A stretch of 64,000 bases of DNA from Joyebacterum sp964521425. Lineage in GTDB: Bacteria; Joyebacterota; Joyebacteria; Joyebacterales; Joyebacteraceae. Both the position numbers and the translations under genes were made by a program. Where the stretch lies: assembly GCA_964521425.1 (NCBI GenBank), contig CAZFRO010000005.1, positions 75,968 through 139,967 on the forward strand, read 5' to 3'. Position 1 is the stretch's first letter. Each line of letters begins with the position of its first letter. This document shows, in pieces, positions 1-9,549 of this stretch. Below the pieces are notes generated by a model that was given only the letters and a program-made list of their open reading frames with translations, had not been told where the DNA came from and did no database searches.

Positions 1-1185
1 TCGCTCCTCGGCGAGGTATCGTCCGTTGACCAGAGTGACCTCGTCCCCCCCGACGGACCCCAGGAGCCCCTTGAGAAACGCGAGGGTCGGGAGTTCCGTC
101 CGGTAGCGGCTGACTTCACCACTGTAGCGGATTTCCACCCCAGCCGTCGGAAGCCCGAATAGCTGTGTGAATGCACTCCCCAGCGCTTCAGTAAGCGGCA
201 TGAACGGTGCGACACGCGAGAGCGTCTCGGTATCGGTCTGCGGAATATTGAGCGCGTAGCGCGGGAGCCCGCCCTCGAGGGCCTCGACAATCTGCTCCGC
301 AACGGTCTGCCCGACGCGCGTCTGCGCCTCCTCTGTCGAACCGCCGAGGTGTGGAGTGACGAGCACCTGTTCGAATCCGAACAGCGGATGCTGGGTCACC
401 GGTTCGCCTTCGAAGACGTCCACTCCGGCGGCCACAACCTTGCCGCTTGTGAGCGCGTTCACAAGTGCAGCCTCGCTCACAACGCCGCCTCGGGCGCAGT
501 TGATGATCCGGACCCCATCGGGAGCCAGCGAGAGCTCGTGCTCTCCTATTAGACCGTACGTCTCATCGTTCTTCGGAGTGTGAACGGAGATGTAGTTCGA
601 TTCCGCCATGAGTGCGTCGAGCGATGCCATTTTCTCCGCACCGAAGAAGCCAAAGCGCTCATCAGCAATGTACGGATCGTACGCGATGATGCGCATGCCG
701 AACGATGCGGCGCGAACGGCGACGGCGGACCCCACGCGGCCGAGACCGACGATGCCGAGCGTCTTGCCAAAGAGTTCGACACCACGCGACTTCGCCTCCG
801 GCCAACTGCCACTCTTGAGCACCTTATCCGCCGCGGGGAGGTTGCGTGCAAGCGCGAGCATGAATGCGAGTGTATGCTCCGCGGCCGAGACGACATTAGA
901 TTCGGGCGCGTTGACGACCATCACACCCTGCGATGTCGCGAAGGGGATATCGATGTTGTCGACACCGACGCCCGCTCGCCCTACGACCCGCAGCCGTTCG
1001 CCTCGTTCGAGGAGTTCGCGGTCGACGCTCGTCAGACTCCTCACAACCAACGCGTCAAACCCGTCGATCGCATCCAGAAGCTCGTCGCGGCTCATGTTGA
1101 ACGCCTCCACGACGTCGAGCGACGTCGCAAGCGTTCTTAAGCCCTCCTTCGAGATGCGTTCAGCGACGAGCACTCTCAAGCGCAC
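1..1185 (-). CDS. serA: D-3-phosphoglycerate dehydrogenase, C-terminus cut by window edge
   Basis: Catalyses the first step of serine synthesis, NAD-dependent oxidation of 3-phosphoglycerate, in the cytoplasm. The reading frame starts at GTG (1185) seven bases after a strong AGGAGG and stays open for 395 codons to the window edge. The N-terminal substrate-binding part contains VGRAGVGVDNID. A Rossmann NAD site follows (TLGIVGLGRVGSAVA), then the family segments NCARGG and the catalytic-His segment TPHLGG. After that comes an intervening domain as in the long SerA form of about 525 residues, so roughly 130 residues including the ACT domain should lie beyond base 1. It follows murJ by 8 bases and is probably co-transcribed with it. 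Confidence 0.95.
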   Translation of the reverse strand, partial: MRLRVLVAERISKEGLRTLATSLDVVEAFNMSRDELLDAIDGFDALVVRSLTSVDRELLERGERLRVVGRAGVGVDNIDIPFATSQGVMVVNAPESNVVSAAEHTLAFMLALARNLPAADKVLKSGSWPEAKSRGVELFGKTLGIVGLGRVGSAVAVRAASFGMRIIAYDPYIADERFGFFGAEKMASLDALMAESNYISVHTPKNDETYGLIGEHELSLAPDGVRIINCARGGVVSEAALVNALTSGKVVAAGVDVFEGEPVTQHPLFGFEQVLVTPHLGGSTEEAQTRVGQTVAEQIVEALEGGLPRYALNIPQTDTETLSRVAPFMPLTEALGSAFTQLFGLPTAGVEIRYSGEVSRYRTELPTLAFLKGLLGSVGGDEVTLVNGRYLAEER

Positions 1186-1193
1186 GCTTCCTC

Positions 1194-2798
1194 CTACGCG
1201 CCTTTCTCCCCTCTCCCGCGGGAGAAAGGACGGGTCAGCTCATGCAGACCCAGAAGGCGCGACACAAAGAGATACACCGCGCCACCGACGCCTCCGGCGA
1301 GCACGATGCGAATGGCCCTTCCTGCAAGGAGAGGTTCAGCAATACGCATGCCAAGCCAGGCGTTGAGCGGCAGGAGCACGGCGACGAGAGCAACACATGA
1401 CAGAAGAACACGCCAGCCCAACGACAGAAGCTCTGAAGGGGCGATTGCCGTCCGGCTCCCTCTGAGCCTCCTGTTGAGAAGAACGAAGAGGATGGCGGCG
1501 TGCACTGTGAACGCGATGGAGCTGGCAAGTGCTAGGCCCGCGTGCTTGAGAGGTGTGCGGACGAGCAAGAGGTTGAGCGCCACGTTCAGGAAGAACGCGA
1601 CGATCGAGACCTTCACAGGGGTCTTCGTATCGAGCCGGGCCGCAAACGCCCGGACCAGAAGGAACGTCAGACCCATTCCCACGAGACCGACCGAGTACAT
1701 GGCAAACGCCGAGGCCGTCATGGCCAGGTCCGTCTCGTCGAACGCGCCGCGCTGGTAGATGAGACCGACGATCGGGCGCGCCAGAACCACGGTGAGCACG
1801 ACGACGGGCGCGAGGAACGTGACGTTCATTCTCATTCCCGTCACGAGCGCGAGAGAGAACCCCTCATGGTCGCCCAAAGCGTGCTTCTCCGCCAGCACGG
1901 GAGCGACTGAACGGCCGGCCGCGAGAGCGAGGATCGCGTACGGAAGATGGACCAGCCTGAACGAGTAGTAGAGTGATGAGATGCTGCCGGGAACGAGGAA
2001 CGAGGCGATCGTCCTGTCGACGACGACACCGACGCGCTGAACCGCAGCCGCCAGGATGACGGGCACGGACAGACCGGATACACGTTTGAGATCCTCGTGC
2101 GCGTCCGCCTGTGACACGGCCGCGACAGGACTCCCTCTGTCGCCCAACAGCAGTTTCCGCACGATGGGCGCCTGGACGATGAACTGGAGCGCACCTCCCA
2201 CGAGCACGCCGACGGCCAGACTGTAGTAGCCGATCCGACTGTGGAGAAGCAGTACGGAGCCCAGGATCCCGACATTGAGAAGCACCGGCGCCAGACTGTA
2301 GGCGCAGTAGCGCCGGAAGGCCAGCAGGATGGCGCCCATGAGAGCGGCCATCCCTATGAACAGACCGAACGGGAACATCAGGCGCGTCATCCGCACGGCC
2401 TCGCCGGCAGTATCCCCTGTGAATCCGCTCGCGACGATCCGCACAAGTAGCGGCGCAGCAGCAATGCCGACCAACACGACGCCAGATAGAACGATGATGA
2501 GGCGGCGGAAGGTCCCCTTTGCCAACGCCCACGCTCGAGCCTTCTCCCCCTTCGCATGAAGCCCCTTGAACAGCGGCATGAAGGCGGACTCGACTGCCGT
2601 CTCTCCCAGAATCCGGCAGAGCAGATTCGGGATCGTGAACGCCGCCACAAAGATATCCATGGATGTGCCGGCCCCGAAGATGGCAGCCGTCACTATCTCT
2701 CTGGCGAAGCCCGTGATCCGGGAGACCATTGTCCCGGCCCCGATGTGGGCAAACCCCCGAAGGGCGCCCCCTCTGTCGCTGTCTACTCTGTTTGCCAT
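1194..2798 (-). CDS. murJ: MurJ/MviN lipid II flippase
   Basis: Polytopic inner-membrane protein of 534 aa, the usual MurJ length, which flips undecaprenyl-linked peptidoglycan precursor to the periplasm. The N-terminal segment GAGTMVSRITGFAREI and the following AAFTIPNLLCRILGE are typical of the MviN family. About 13-14 hydrophobic segments follow. I chose the ATG at 2798 because the protein then begins just before the conserved region; an upstream in-frame GTG at 2846 would add 16 unconserved residues. It is first in a two-gene unit with serA and sits behind a plausible promoter at 2873-2902. Confidence 0.93.
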   Translation of the reverse strand: MANRVDSDRGGALRGFAHIGAGTMVSRITGFAREIVTAAIFGAGTSMDIFVAAFTIPNLLCRILGETAVESAFMPLFKGLHAKGEKARAWALAKGTFRRLIIVLSGVVLVGIAAAPLLVRIVASGFTGDTAGEAVRMTRLMFPFGLFIGMAALMGAILLAFRRYCAYSLAPVLLNVGILGSVLLLHSRIGYYSLAVGVLVGGALQFIVQAPIVRKLLLGDRGSPVAAVSQADAHEDLKRVSGLSVPVILAAAVQRVGVVVDRTIASFLVPGSISSLYYSFRLVHLPYAILALAAGRSVAPVLAEKHALGDHEGFSLALVTGMRMNVTFLAPVVVLTVVLARPIVGLIYQRGAFDETDLAMTASAFAMYSVGLVGMGLTFLLVRAFAARLDTKTPVKVSIVAFFLNVALNLLLVRTPLKHAGLALASSIAFTVHAAILFVLLNRRLRGSRTAIAPSELLSLGWRVLLSCVALVAVLLPLNAWLGMRIAEPLLAGRAIRIVLAGGVGGAVYLFVSRLLGLHELTRPFSRGRGEKGA

Positions 2799-2872
2799 GA
2801 CCTGCACCCTGTTTCCGGATCCACGCGCCAGGTGGAATCCCCGCACCGAGCGGATCCACGCTCTAAACGCTG

Positions 2873-2902
2873 AGACTAGCAGCTTCCCGCGAACAGTGTC
2901 AA
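2873..2902 (-). promoter_or_regulatory. Sigma-70-type promoter for murJ-serA
   Basis: On the minus strand TTGACA (2902-2897), an 18-base spacer and TAGTCT (2878-2873) lie 75 bases upstream of murJ. It matches the TTGACn/TAnnnT pattern seen before many genes here. Confidence 0.55.
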
Positions 2903-3050
2903 CCGGCCCACGGCTCGCACCCCCTCCTCATTGACAAGTGGCACACTCCATGCAACCCAAACAACACAACCTGAGCGATCAGGTGTCACGCGGGCCAATC
3001 GAGCCCGCATCGTACGACACAGCTGTGGATTAGCGCTACGAGGGGGTCAG

Positions 3051-4478
3051 ATGCGCTGGCTGATGGTCTTCGTTGTCTCAATCATTGCGTTGTCGGCCGC
3101 ATGTTACACGGGTGCGTCCGCCGACACGGATTCGCAGATGCTGTCCTTCCTGGATGGCGGCGCCCTGTCGGCCGATGTCCGGGTCTCCTTCGGCTTCCTG
3201 TATGGAGCGGGCTGCCGGCCTGACGGACTTGGGAACCCCGTGAGCACCGTTCGCGGGGAGCTCGTGTCGGTCTGCGGTAATCCCGCGGGTCTTGCCTTCC
3301 TTGAATCGGGCGGCCTTCTCATAGACGTTCTCCCCCCCCTCGGTGCTTCGGTCACTGACCTCGTGGACCTGGATTCAAGAACCGCGTCGATGCTGGACGA
3401 TGGACTCGATTCGATTGCGGAGCCCGGCCTTGAACTCACATACCCTGAGACCGACGTGATGGCCGGACAGCACGCCGGAGTTGTCTCCGGTGTCTTCGCC
3501 GCGCGGCTCGGTCGTGTTGCTATCGGTGGAGCCATCGAGGAACCGCTGTCGATCGGGTTCGGGATCGTGGACACAGGAATCGAAGCATTCGGCGAGACTG
3601 TGAAGGGCGAGGAGGGCGGCGATGTCGACATCGCGGTCCGTGCCACCTTCGATGCTGCGGCGGATCTCTCGGTGAGCGTGAAGCGCTCGACCATTGCCGC
3701 CGCCACAGAGCTTCGCCCTGGAATAGGCGTCGGGTTCGCACTCAACGGCTACTACGCATCGGCCGGCCTCACATCGATCGCTCTCGGGGACGGGATCATC
3801 GACTACGGCGGAACGGAGTACGCCTTCAACGACCCGAGCGACCCCTGGAACAACCGCCTCGACCAGAGCATGTCCGGGGCATTCGCAGGAGCGGCTCTCG
3901 GGTGGAGCGCCGGCGCCTCCTGGCGGATCACGGATTCGGTCACGCTCGACATCAACTACACGGCCGTTCCGGATCTCAAGCTCGCGGGCAATGTCACAAT
4001 CATCGAGAACATGCTCCCTGCCATCTCGGATGGAGGGTTTGACGCAAACGAGGTATCCGCTTCGCAGCCTACCCTCACTGAGTACAGCGAGACGACCGAG
4101 GATGATCCGCTTCACCTCCATCTCCCGTCGTACATGGGCGCGGCCGTATCGCTCAAGACCTGGATCGTCCTGACCACACTAGAATACAGGCACTACGACG
4201 GCATGATCGGCTTCGCATACCAGGATTACTCAGAGGGCGTCGTGCTCGGAGACGGCGTAGGCCTCGAGTTTGAGATCGGCGGCCTGAGGCTTGGCGGAGG
4301 TGTCATCACGGCCGATCTTGCGGGAGAGTCGGCGAGCGAGGGAGGATCGAATGCGATCCTCGTTCCGCTTGCGAATATCGGAATGGGATTCGAGATGGGC
4401 GGTGGAATGCGCGCGGACACGATGTTCCTGGCGCTTCCACTCCAGGTGCTGAGGGTATCAGTGAGCTACGCATTCTGA
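3051..4478 (+). CDS. Outer-membrane beta-barrel protein, FadL/PorV-like
   Basis: A 475-aa secreted protein. The ATG at 3051 follows AGGGGGTCAG and begins a signal peptide (MRWLMVFVVSIIALSAACYTGASA). Longer upstream starts lack both an SD and a signal sequence. The mature part is Gly-rich with alternating strands, contains VCGNPAGLAF like the NPAGL motif of FadL/PorV barrels, and ends in ...VSYAF with the C-terminal aromatic residue expected of an outer-membrane barrel. Its TGA stop overlaps the first possible ATG of the giant secreted protein downstream, so the two are translationally coupled. I infer a porin or secretion-shuttle role; the ligand cannot be read. Confidence 0.8.
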   Translation: MRWLMVFVVSIIALSAACYTGASADTDSQMLSFLDGGALSADVRVSFGFLYGAGCRPDGLGNPVSTVRGELVSVCGNPAGLAFLESGGLLIDVLPPLGASVTDLVDLDSRTASMLDDGLDSIAEPGLELTYPETDVMAGQHAGVVSGVFAARLGRVAIGGAIEEPLSIGFGIVDTGIEAFGETVKGEEGGDVDIAVRATFDAAADLSVSVKRSTIAAATELRPGIGVGFALNGYYASAGLTSIALGDGIIDYGGTEYAFNDPSDPWNNRLDQSMSGAFAGAALGWSAGASWRITDSVTLDINYTAVPDLKLAGNVTIIENMLPAISDGGFDANEVSASQPTLTEYSETTEDDPLHLHLPSYMGAAVSLKTWIVLTTLEYRHYDGMIGFAYQDYSEGVVLGDGVGLEFEIGGLRLGGGVITADLAGESASEGGSNAILVPLANIGMGFEMGGGMRADTMFLALPLQVLRVSVSYAF

Positions 4479-7400
4479 TGACCATGAGAGAAGGGGCACA
4501 AGTGGGAGTAACGGGCACATTGGCGACACGGACGGTGATGCGAGCGGCAGCCGTGCTGGTTCTGGCCGGCATCGTACTGGCGTCTCCAACCGATGCGTCG
4601 TGCGCCGTAACCCTCACCGACTACCCACACACGCTCGTGGCACTGAACGACACCGTGACCGTCACCTGGGAAGAGAGCGTAACCTGCAAGCTCATCTACG
4701 GACATGTACCCGGCAGCTACGTCTTCTCCACCGCGGCAAACGGCATACAGAGTCTCTCATTCGTTCCGTTTGAGGAGTACATGGCGCCCGGTGTCTGGTA
4801 TTGCGTGCTCGAGGATGTCTCGTCGAGTGAGATCTCAGACGAGTTCAGACTCATTGTCGAATCACCGATCTTCGCGACTCCAACCACTCCCCAGAACGGC
4901 TCGACGATTCAAGAGACGAGTACGCTCTTTGAATGGGATCCGGTGGATGGTGTCCCCTACTATCACGTCGCCCTTTCCGATCAGGAGATCACGATAGAGG
5001 AGGTGGACGGCGAACTCGTTCTGACGGGAGCGAACCTGGTCTGGCAGGCGCTGACGAATGAGACGTCGATCCAGTACGGATCGATCGACCCGTCCGGCTA
5101 CTTCGTGGATATGAACGGCACGAGCCCTCCTTTGATGAGTGGATTCTCCTACAACTGGCTCATCTTCAACTGCTACGGCAATGACCCACTCCTGACCTCC
5201 GTCGCTGGAGCCGGACTAGCCGGTTTCCTGGTCGACGTCACGACGGGAATGCTGGAGCCGCAGCTGGTCGCGCCGCCTGACTCCGTGACCATCACCGAGG
5301 AGATCCTCGACCTCAGCTGGACTCCCGTGGCCGGCGCCTCAAGTTACCACGTCTACATCTATGAGAAGCGCGAGCTCGGTTCCGGCGAGGCGAGCTACCC
5401 GGTCTGGGACGGCGGGACCACTGAGAACTCCGTGGAGGTCGGCGTCGGGAGCTTCCTCATATCAGGAGAGTATTCGTGGCGCGTCATTGCCCTCGACAGC
5501 ACGGGCAGAGGCGTCGCGTCAGAGCTGAGGCGATTCGACTACTCGACCGACACGGGCACGGCGCACATAAGGACATACCGGGAGAGTGGCGAGAGACTGC
5601 CTCGAGTGATGGTGGACATCGAGTTCGTGGCCGGTGGTGTGAGCATTCTCCCGGCGATCACGAACGAATTCGGCTGTTTCGACAAGGAGCTGATCCCGGG
5701 CGAGTACGTCTTCCTGGCATCGAAGGAGGACTACGTCGACACGATGGCGTATGCGGTCATCTACCCCGACGCTGATCGTAACGTCTCCATCTACATGAGA
5801 CGCGCCCCGGCCAGAGTGCGCGGCGTTGTCCTGGATGAATCAGACGCGACTGTCGCCAACGCGAGGGTCGTAGCCGAATCGGACGGGCAGAGCATCGAGG
5901 TGTGGACGGACGTGGACGGTCTCTTCGCCATACAGGCCACGACTGGAAGTTGGACGGTACGAGCGGAGAAGGCGGGATACGCCCCGTCGGACTATTCTGA
6001 GTTCAGCCTCTCGGCCGGTGAGTACCTCGAGCTTGAGGATCCGCTCGTGCTCATCGGGACACCGGGGGTTGCGACCGGCAGCGTTTTGAACGCGGACGGC
6101 CACGCAATCACGGGCGCGATGGTCCTGGCTGAGTCATCGCTCGGGACATTCCGCGAGTTCACCGGTACGAGCGGGCACTTCGCTATCGAACTGGCTCCTG
6201 CGGTGTGGAGCATCTGGGCTGAAAAGAGCGGCTTCCAGACGAGCATCCAGAGGGAGATCATCGTGCACGCGGGCGAGACCAAGACAATCGATCCTGCGTT
6301 CGTGCTCCTGCCGGTTGACTCATCCATCATGGGACGAGTCACTGACGGCTCGATGGATCTCGCTGATGCTCTGGTTGTCGCTATCCCTCCATCGGGGAAC
6401 GTCGTCACAACGACGACAAACGCGTTCGGCGAGTTCCTTCTCATCCCGCCGAGTTCGACGTACGAGCTCGAGGCAAGTTACATGGGCTACGGCCGCTCCA
6501 GGGCACACCAGGTCACCGTTGAAACCGGTGGGGCTTTCACCGGGATCGCGCTCACGATGGAGCCGCTCGATTCATCGATCGAGGGCCTCGTCACAGCCAA
6601 CGGTGAGCCGGTGAGCGGTGCGCTGGTCACGGACGGACACATGGAGACGCAGACCGGAGGCGACGGCGCCTTCACACTCGATCTCCCGAGCGGAGTTCAC
6701 AGCATACGCGCTCTCATGGACGGATACGTGTCCGCTCCTCCCCTTCTTGTGGCGACATCCCCCGGTCAGGCATTGGCCGGTCTCGACATCCAGTTGGCGC
6801 AAGGGGCAAGCACCTTGAGTGGCATCGTTCTGCACGAGGGGGCGACCGTCCCACGTGCGACCGTCATCTGCACAAGGGGCACGATCACAGGTGAGACGCT
6901 CACGGATGACGCCGGAGAGTTCCGTCTCTCGGTTGACGCCGGCGAGTGGGAGATATCGGCGGCCAAGGACGGCCTTGAGCCCGCAGCACCTCAGATCGTG
7001 AGCGTTGCACCGGGACAGTCAGCGTCCGGCATAGAACTCAGCCTGGTCACGAGACATGCCACCATCACCGGATCGATCACAGACGCCCGCGGAGCCGTCA
7101 GGCGTGCAACAGTGCTCGTGGGTGGCGCCGGTCACGATGGACCGGGTTGGCGAACATCCACAAACTGGAGTGGAGGATACACGGTTCAGGTGGAACCAGG
7201 CTGTGCATACGAGATCACGGTCCGTGCGGAGGAGCACGGTACCGCCTCACTGAATGTGGCCGAGCTTGACCCCGGCGAGACAGCGACGCTGAATCTGACT
7301 CTACCTACTTACTACGGTTCCATAGGCGGGATCGTGGAGAACTCCTCCGGCATTCCGATGCGTGGCGTCAAGGTGGTCGCCTCGTGGGGCGACAGCGCGT

Positions 7401-9538
7401 CCGCAGTGACAGACCACAGAGGCAACTACAGACTCTGGGTGAACGACGGCCTCTACTCGGTGCGGATGGAGCGCGCTGGGTACGCAAACGCGTTCTTCTC
7501 CGGTGTGGCGGTTGTGGGCGGAGAGCTTACCGAACTCGACGCCGACCTGCTGCCGGTCTTCGCGACCCTGGAGGGCGCCGTCAGCGACTCGCTCTCCGGC
7601 GGACCGATCGCGCATGTGGTCGTTACGGGCGAATGCTTGGGTGGATCGGCCTCCGACGTCACTGACGCTGTGGGACGATACAGTCTGGACTCGCTCGTCC
7701 CCGGCGAGAACGTGGTGAGCTTCGGAAGAGCGGGGTACCGCGGCCGGTCGATCACGCTTGCTCTGGCCGAACACGAATCGGTCGAGTTCGACCCGAGCCT
7801 CTTCCGCCTGAGCGGCACGATAGCAGGGAGAGTGACGGAGCCCGGCGGCTCTACGCCGGTGTCCTGGGTATCGCTCTACGCCAAGGTCGGCGATCTCCTC
7901 GTCTCCTCGGCAACGACTGACGATGAGGGCTTCTACGCGCTTGTCGACCTCGATCCCGTGGATCTCTACGACATCCACGCGTTGAGAACCGGATACTACG
8001 CGACATCCCAGAACCCAATCACGGGCCAAAGCCCCGGAACGGCGGGCCTGGATTTCACGATGCTACCCAGTGATGGCGTCATCTCCGGAACGGTCACGGA
8101 CGGCACGTCCGGCGAGCATCTGTACGGTGTCGCGCTCGTGGCCGACGACGGCGCCGGTCACTTCGGTACCACGATGTCTGAGACCGATGGTTCCTTCACG
8201 TTCGTCGATCTCGTTCCCCTCGAAAGCTACACGGTCGTCGCCTCAATGTATGGGTATCAAGAGGTCACGATCGACTCGATCGACGTCAACGGCGAAGGCC
8301 TTGAGATCTCAATGCCGAGGAACTTCGCCCGACTGGTCGGCACCATCTCCTCGAACGGCGAGGGCGTGAACGTGCAGGAGATCGAGGTCGTCGCCACCAG
8401 CACGACGTACGCCGGACTGACGGAGGTTGCTGTGCCGGATGCATCGGGGGCGTACGAGATCATCGAGCTTCGTCCCGGCAGCTACCTGCTTTCGACATCG
8501 AGTCTGGGATGCATAGCGAGCCCCGCGCAGATGACGTTGGACCTGGACGAGGGCGAAATGGCAACAGGATACGACTTCAGCGTGGAACGTGCGCTCATCG
8601 ACCGCGTCGAGCTGAGCGGCGACACACAGATCCAGGCAGGAGGCGTGGCTTCGTACTCGGCGAGCGCCGTCGCCGAGGGCGGCGAGCTTGTTGAGACCAA
8701 TCTGGAGTGGTGGATCTCACCTGAGGAAGCGGGAGCCATGTCACGAGGCACGGGGCAGTTCACGGCGAACTCCTCCTACTTCGGTGAGTTTACGGTGGGA
8801 GTCAGAGACATTGAATCCGGAGCGACCGGTTCGCTGGCCGCCACGGTCTACGTCAGGATGGACGCATCAACAGAGGGCACCTTCACCGACTCCCTGGGGA
8901 TCTCCATCGAGATCCCGGCAGGCTCGGTGACCGAGACGAAGAGCATCTATCTGTCACACGACGTACTCCCGAACGCGAAACGCTTCGCGCGCGAGTACGA
9001 GGTTCATAAGTCCAGCTACCGGTTCAAGCCGCACGGCCTCTCATTCGAGGAGAACCACCTCCCGCTTCTGACACTGCCATCACCGACTGACGGTGCGCGA
9101 ATGGTCCGTTGGAACAAGGCCATGCTCGAGTGGGAGTTCATTGACGCGGCGCATGTCGGCAGCGACATGGAAACACATATGGAGTCCCTGGCCGAGTACG
9201 CGACCGCATCCAGATCGGGATCGCTCGGAGTCTCCGACGTCTCGGCCGAGCCCAACCCGTTCTCTCCCGCGAACGGTCCGGTCCTCATCTCCTATACGCT
9301 CTCGTCGAACGAGGCGAGGATGCCGTTCGTGACGATCAGGGTGTTCAACATGGCGGCACAACCGGTGAGAGAACTGGTGACCAATGAGCCACAGGGCAAG
9401 GGACGGGCATCTGTCGAGTGGGACGGTCTCACCGACGCGGGGGAAAAGGCGAGAAACGGCCGCTACGTGGTCGAGGTATCGGCGAAGGATCCAACCGGCA
9501 CGGCCCGGGTGCTTGCCACACTCGTGCTTGTCAAGTAG
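4478..9538 (+). CDS. Giant secreted protein: carboxypeptidase-regulatory-like repeats and FlgD/T9SS C-terminal domain
   Basis: 1686 aa from the ATG overlapping the previous stop. A GTG at 4502, better placed behind AGAAGGGG, is an alternative start. A signal peptide ends near residue 40. Two FN3/Ig-like modules (about residues 45-360) precede roughly 12 consecutive carboxypeptidase-D regulatory-like repeats (about 360-1300). These start with G-x-V-x-D/N-x-G segments such as SSIMGRVTDGSMDLADALV. An Ig-like and a ZU5-like stretch (IPAGSVTETKSIYLS) follow. The last 90 residues (AEPNPFSPANGPV ... VEWDGLTDAGEKARNGRYVVEV) form a FlgD-like fold used as a T9SS type A sorting domain. It sits between two barrel genes. 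Likely an adhesin or surface filament; no catalytic motif was seen. Confidence 0.85.
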   Translation: MTMREGAQVGVTGTLATRTVMRAAAVLVLAGIVLASPTDASCAVTLTDYPHTLVALNDTVTVTWEESVTCKLIYGHVPGSYVFSTAANGIQSLSFVPFEEYMAPGVWYCVLEDVSSSEISDEFRLIVESPIFATPTTPQNGSTIQETSTLFEWDPVDGVPYYHVALSDQEITIEEVDGELVLTGANLVWQALTNETSIQYGSIDPSGYFVDMNGTSPPLMSGFSYNWLIFNCYGNDPLLTSVAGAGLAGFLVDVTTGMLEPQLVAPPDSVTITEEILDLSWTPVAGASSYHVYIYEKRELGSGEASYPVWDGGTTENSVEVGVGSFLISGEYSWRVIALDSTGRGVASELRRFDYSTDTGTAHIRTYRESGERLPRVMVDIEFVAGGVSILPAITNEFGCFDKELIPGEYVFLASKEDYVDTMAYAVIYPDADRNVSIYMRRAPARVRGVVLDESDATVANARVVAESDGQSIEVWTDVDGLFAIQATTGSWTVRAEKAGYAPSDYSEFSLSAGEYLELEDPLVLIGTPGVATGSVLNADGHAITGAMVLAESSLGTFREFTGTSGHFAIELAPAVWSIWAEKSGFQTSIQREIIVHAGETKTIDPAFVLLPVDSSIMGRVTDGSMDLADALVVAIPPSGNVVTTTTNAFGEFLLIPPSSTYELEASYMGYGRSRAHQVTVETGGAFTGIALTMEPLDSSIEGLVTANGEPVSGALVTDGHMETQTGGDGAFTLDLPSGVHSIRALMDGYVSAPPLLVATSPGQALAGLDIQLAQGASTLSGIVLHEGATVPRATVICTRGTITGETLTDDAGEFRLSVDAGEWEISAAKDGLEPAAPQIVSVAPGQSASGIELSLVTRHATITGSITDARGAVRRATVLVGGAGHDGPGWRTSTNWSGGYTVQVEPGCAYEITVRAEEHGTASLNVAELDPGETATLNLTLPTYYGSIGGIVENSSGIPMRGVKVVASWGDSASAVTDHRGNYRLWVNDGLYSVRMERAGYANAFFSGVAVVGGELTELDADLLPVFATLEGAVSDSLSGGPIAHVVVTGECLGGSASDVTDAVGRYSLDSLVPGENVVSFGRAGYRGRSITLALAEHESVEFDPSLFRLSGTIAGRVTEPGGSTPVSWVSLYAKVGDLLVSSATTDDEGFYALVDLDPVDLYDIHALRTGYYATSQNPITGQSPGTAGLDFTMLPSDGVISGTVTDGTSGEHLYGVALVADDGAGHFGTTMSETDGSFTFVDLVPLESYTVVASMYGYQEVTIDSIDVNGEGLEISMPRNFARLVGTISSNGEGVNVQEIEVVATSTTYAGLTEVAVPDASGAYEIIELRPGSYLLSTSSLGCIASPAQMTLDLDEGEMATGYDFSVERALIDRVELSGDTQIQAGGVASYSASAVAEGGELVETNLEWWISPEEAGAMSRGTGQFTANSSYFGEFTVGVRDIESGATGSLAATVYVRMDASTEGTFTDSLGISIEIPAGSVTETKSIYLSHDVLPNAKRFAREYEVHKSSYRFKPHGLSFEENHLPLLTLPSPTDGARMVRWNKAMLEWEFIDAAHVGSDMETHMESLAEYATASRSGSLGVSDVSAEPNPFSPANGPVLISYTLSSNEARMPFVTIRVFNMAAQPVRELVTNEPQGKGRASVEWDGLTDAGEKARNGRYVVEVSAKDPTGTARVLATLVLVK

Positions 9539-9549
9539 GCGGTAGAACG

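Noticed and set aside
580..1366. Long plus-strand open frames opposite serA and murJ
   Set aside because: They are antisense shadows of conserved genes, rich in Arg/Ser and without family features; the same holds for most long frames opposite genes in this GC-rich window.
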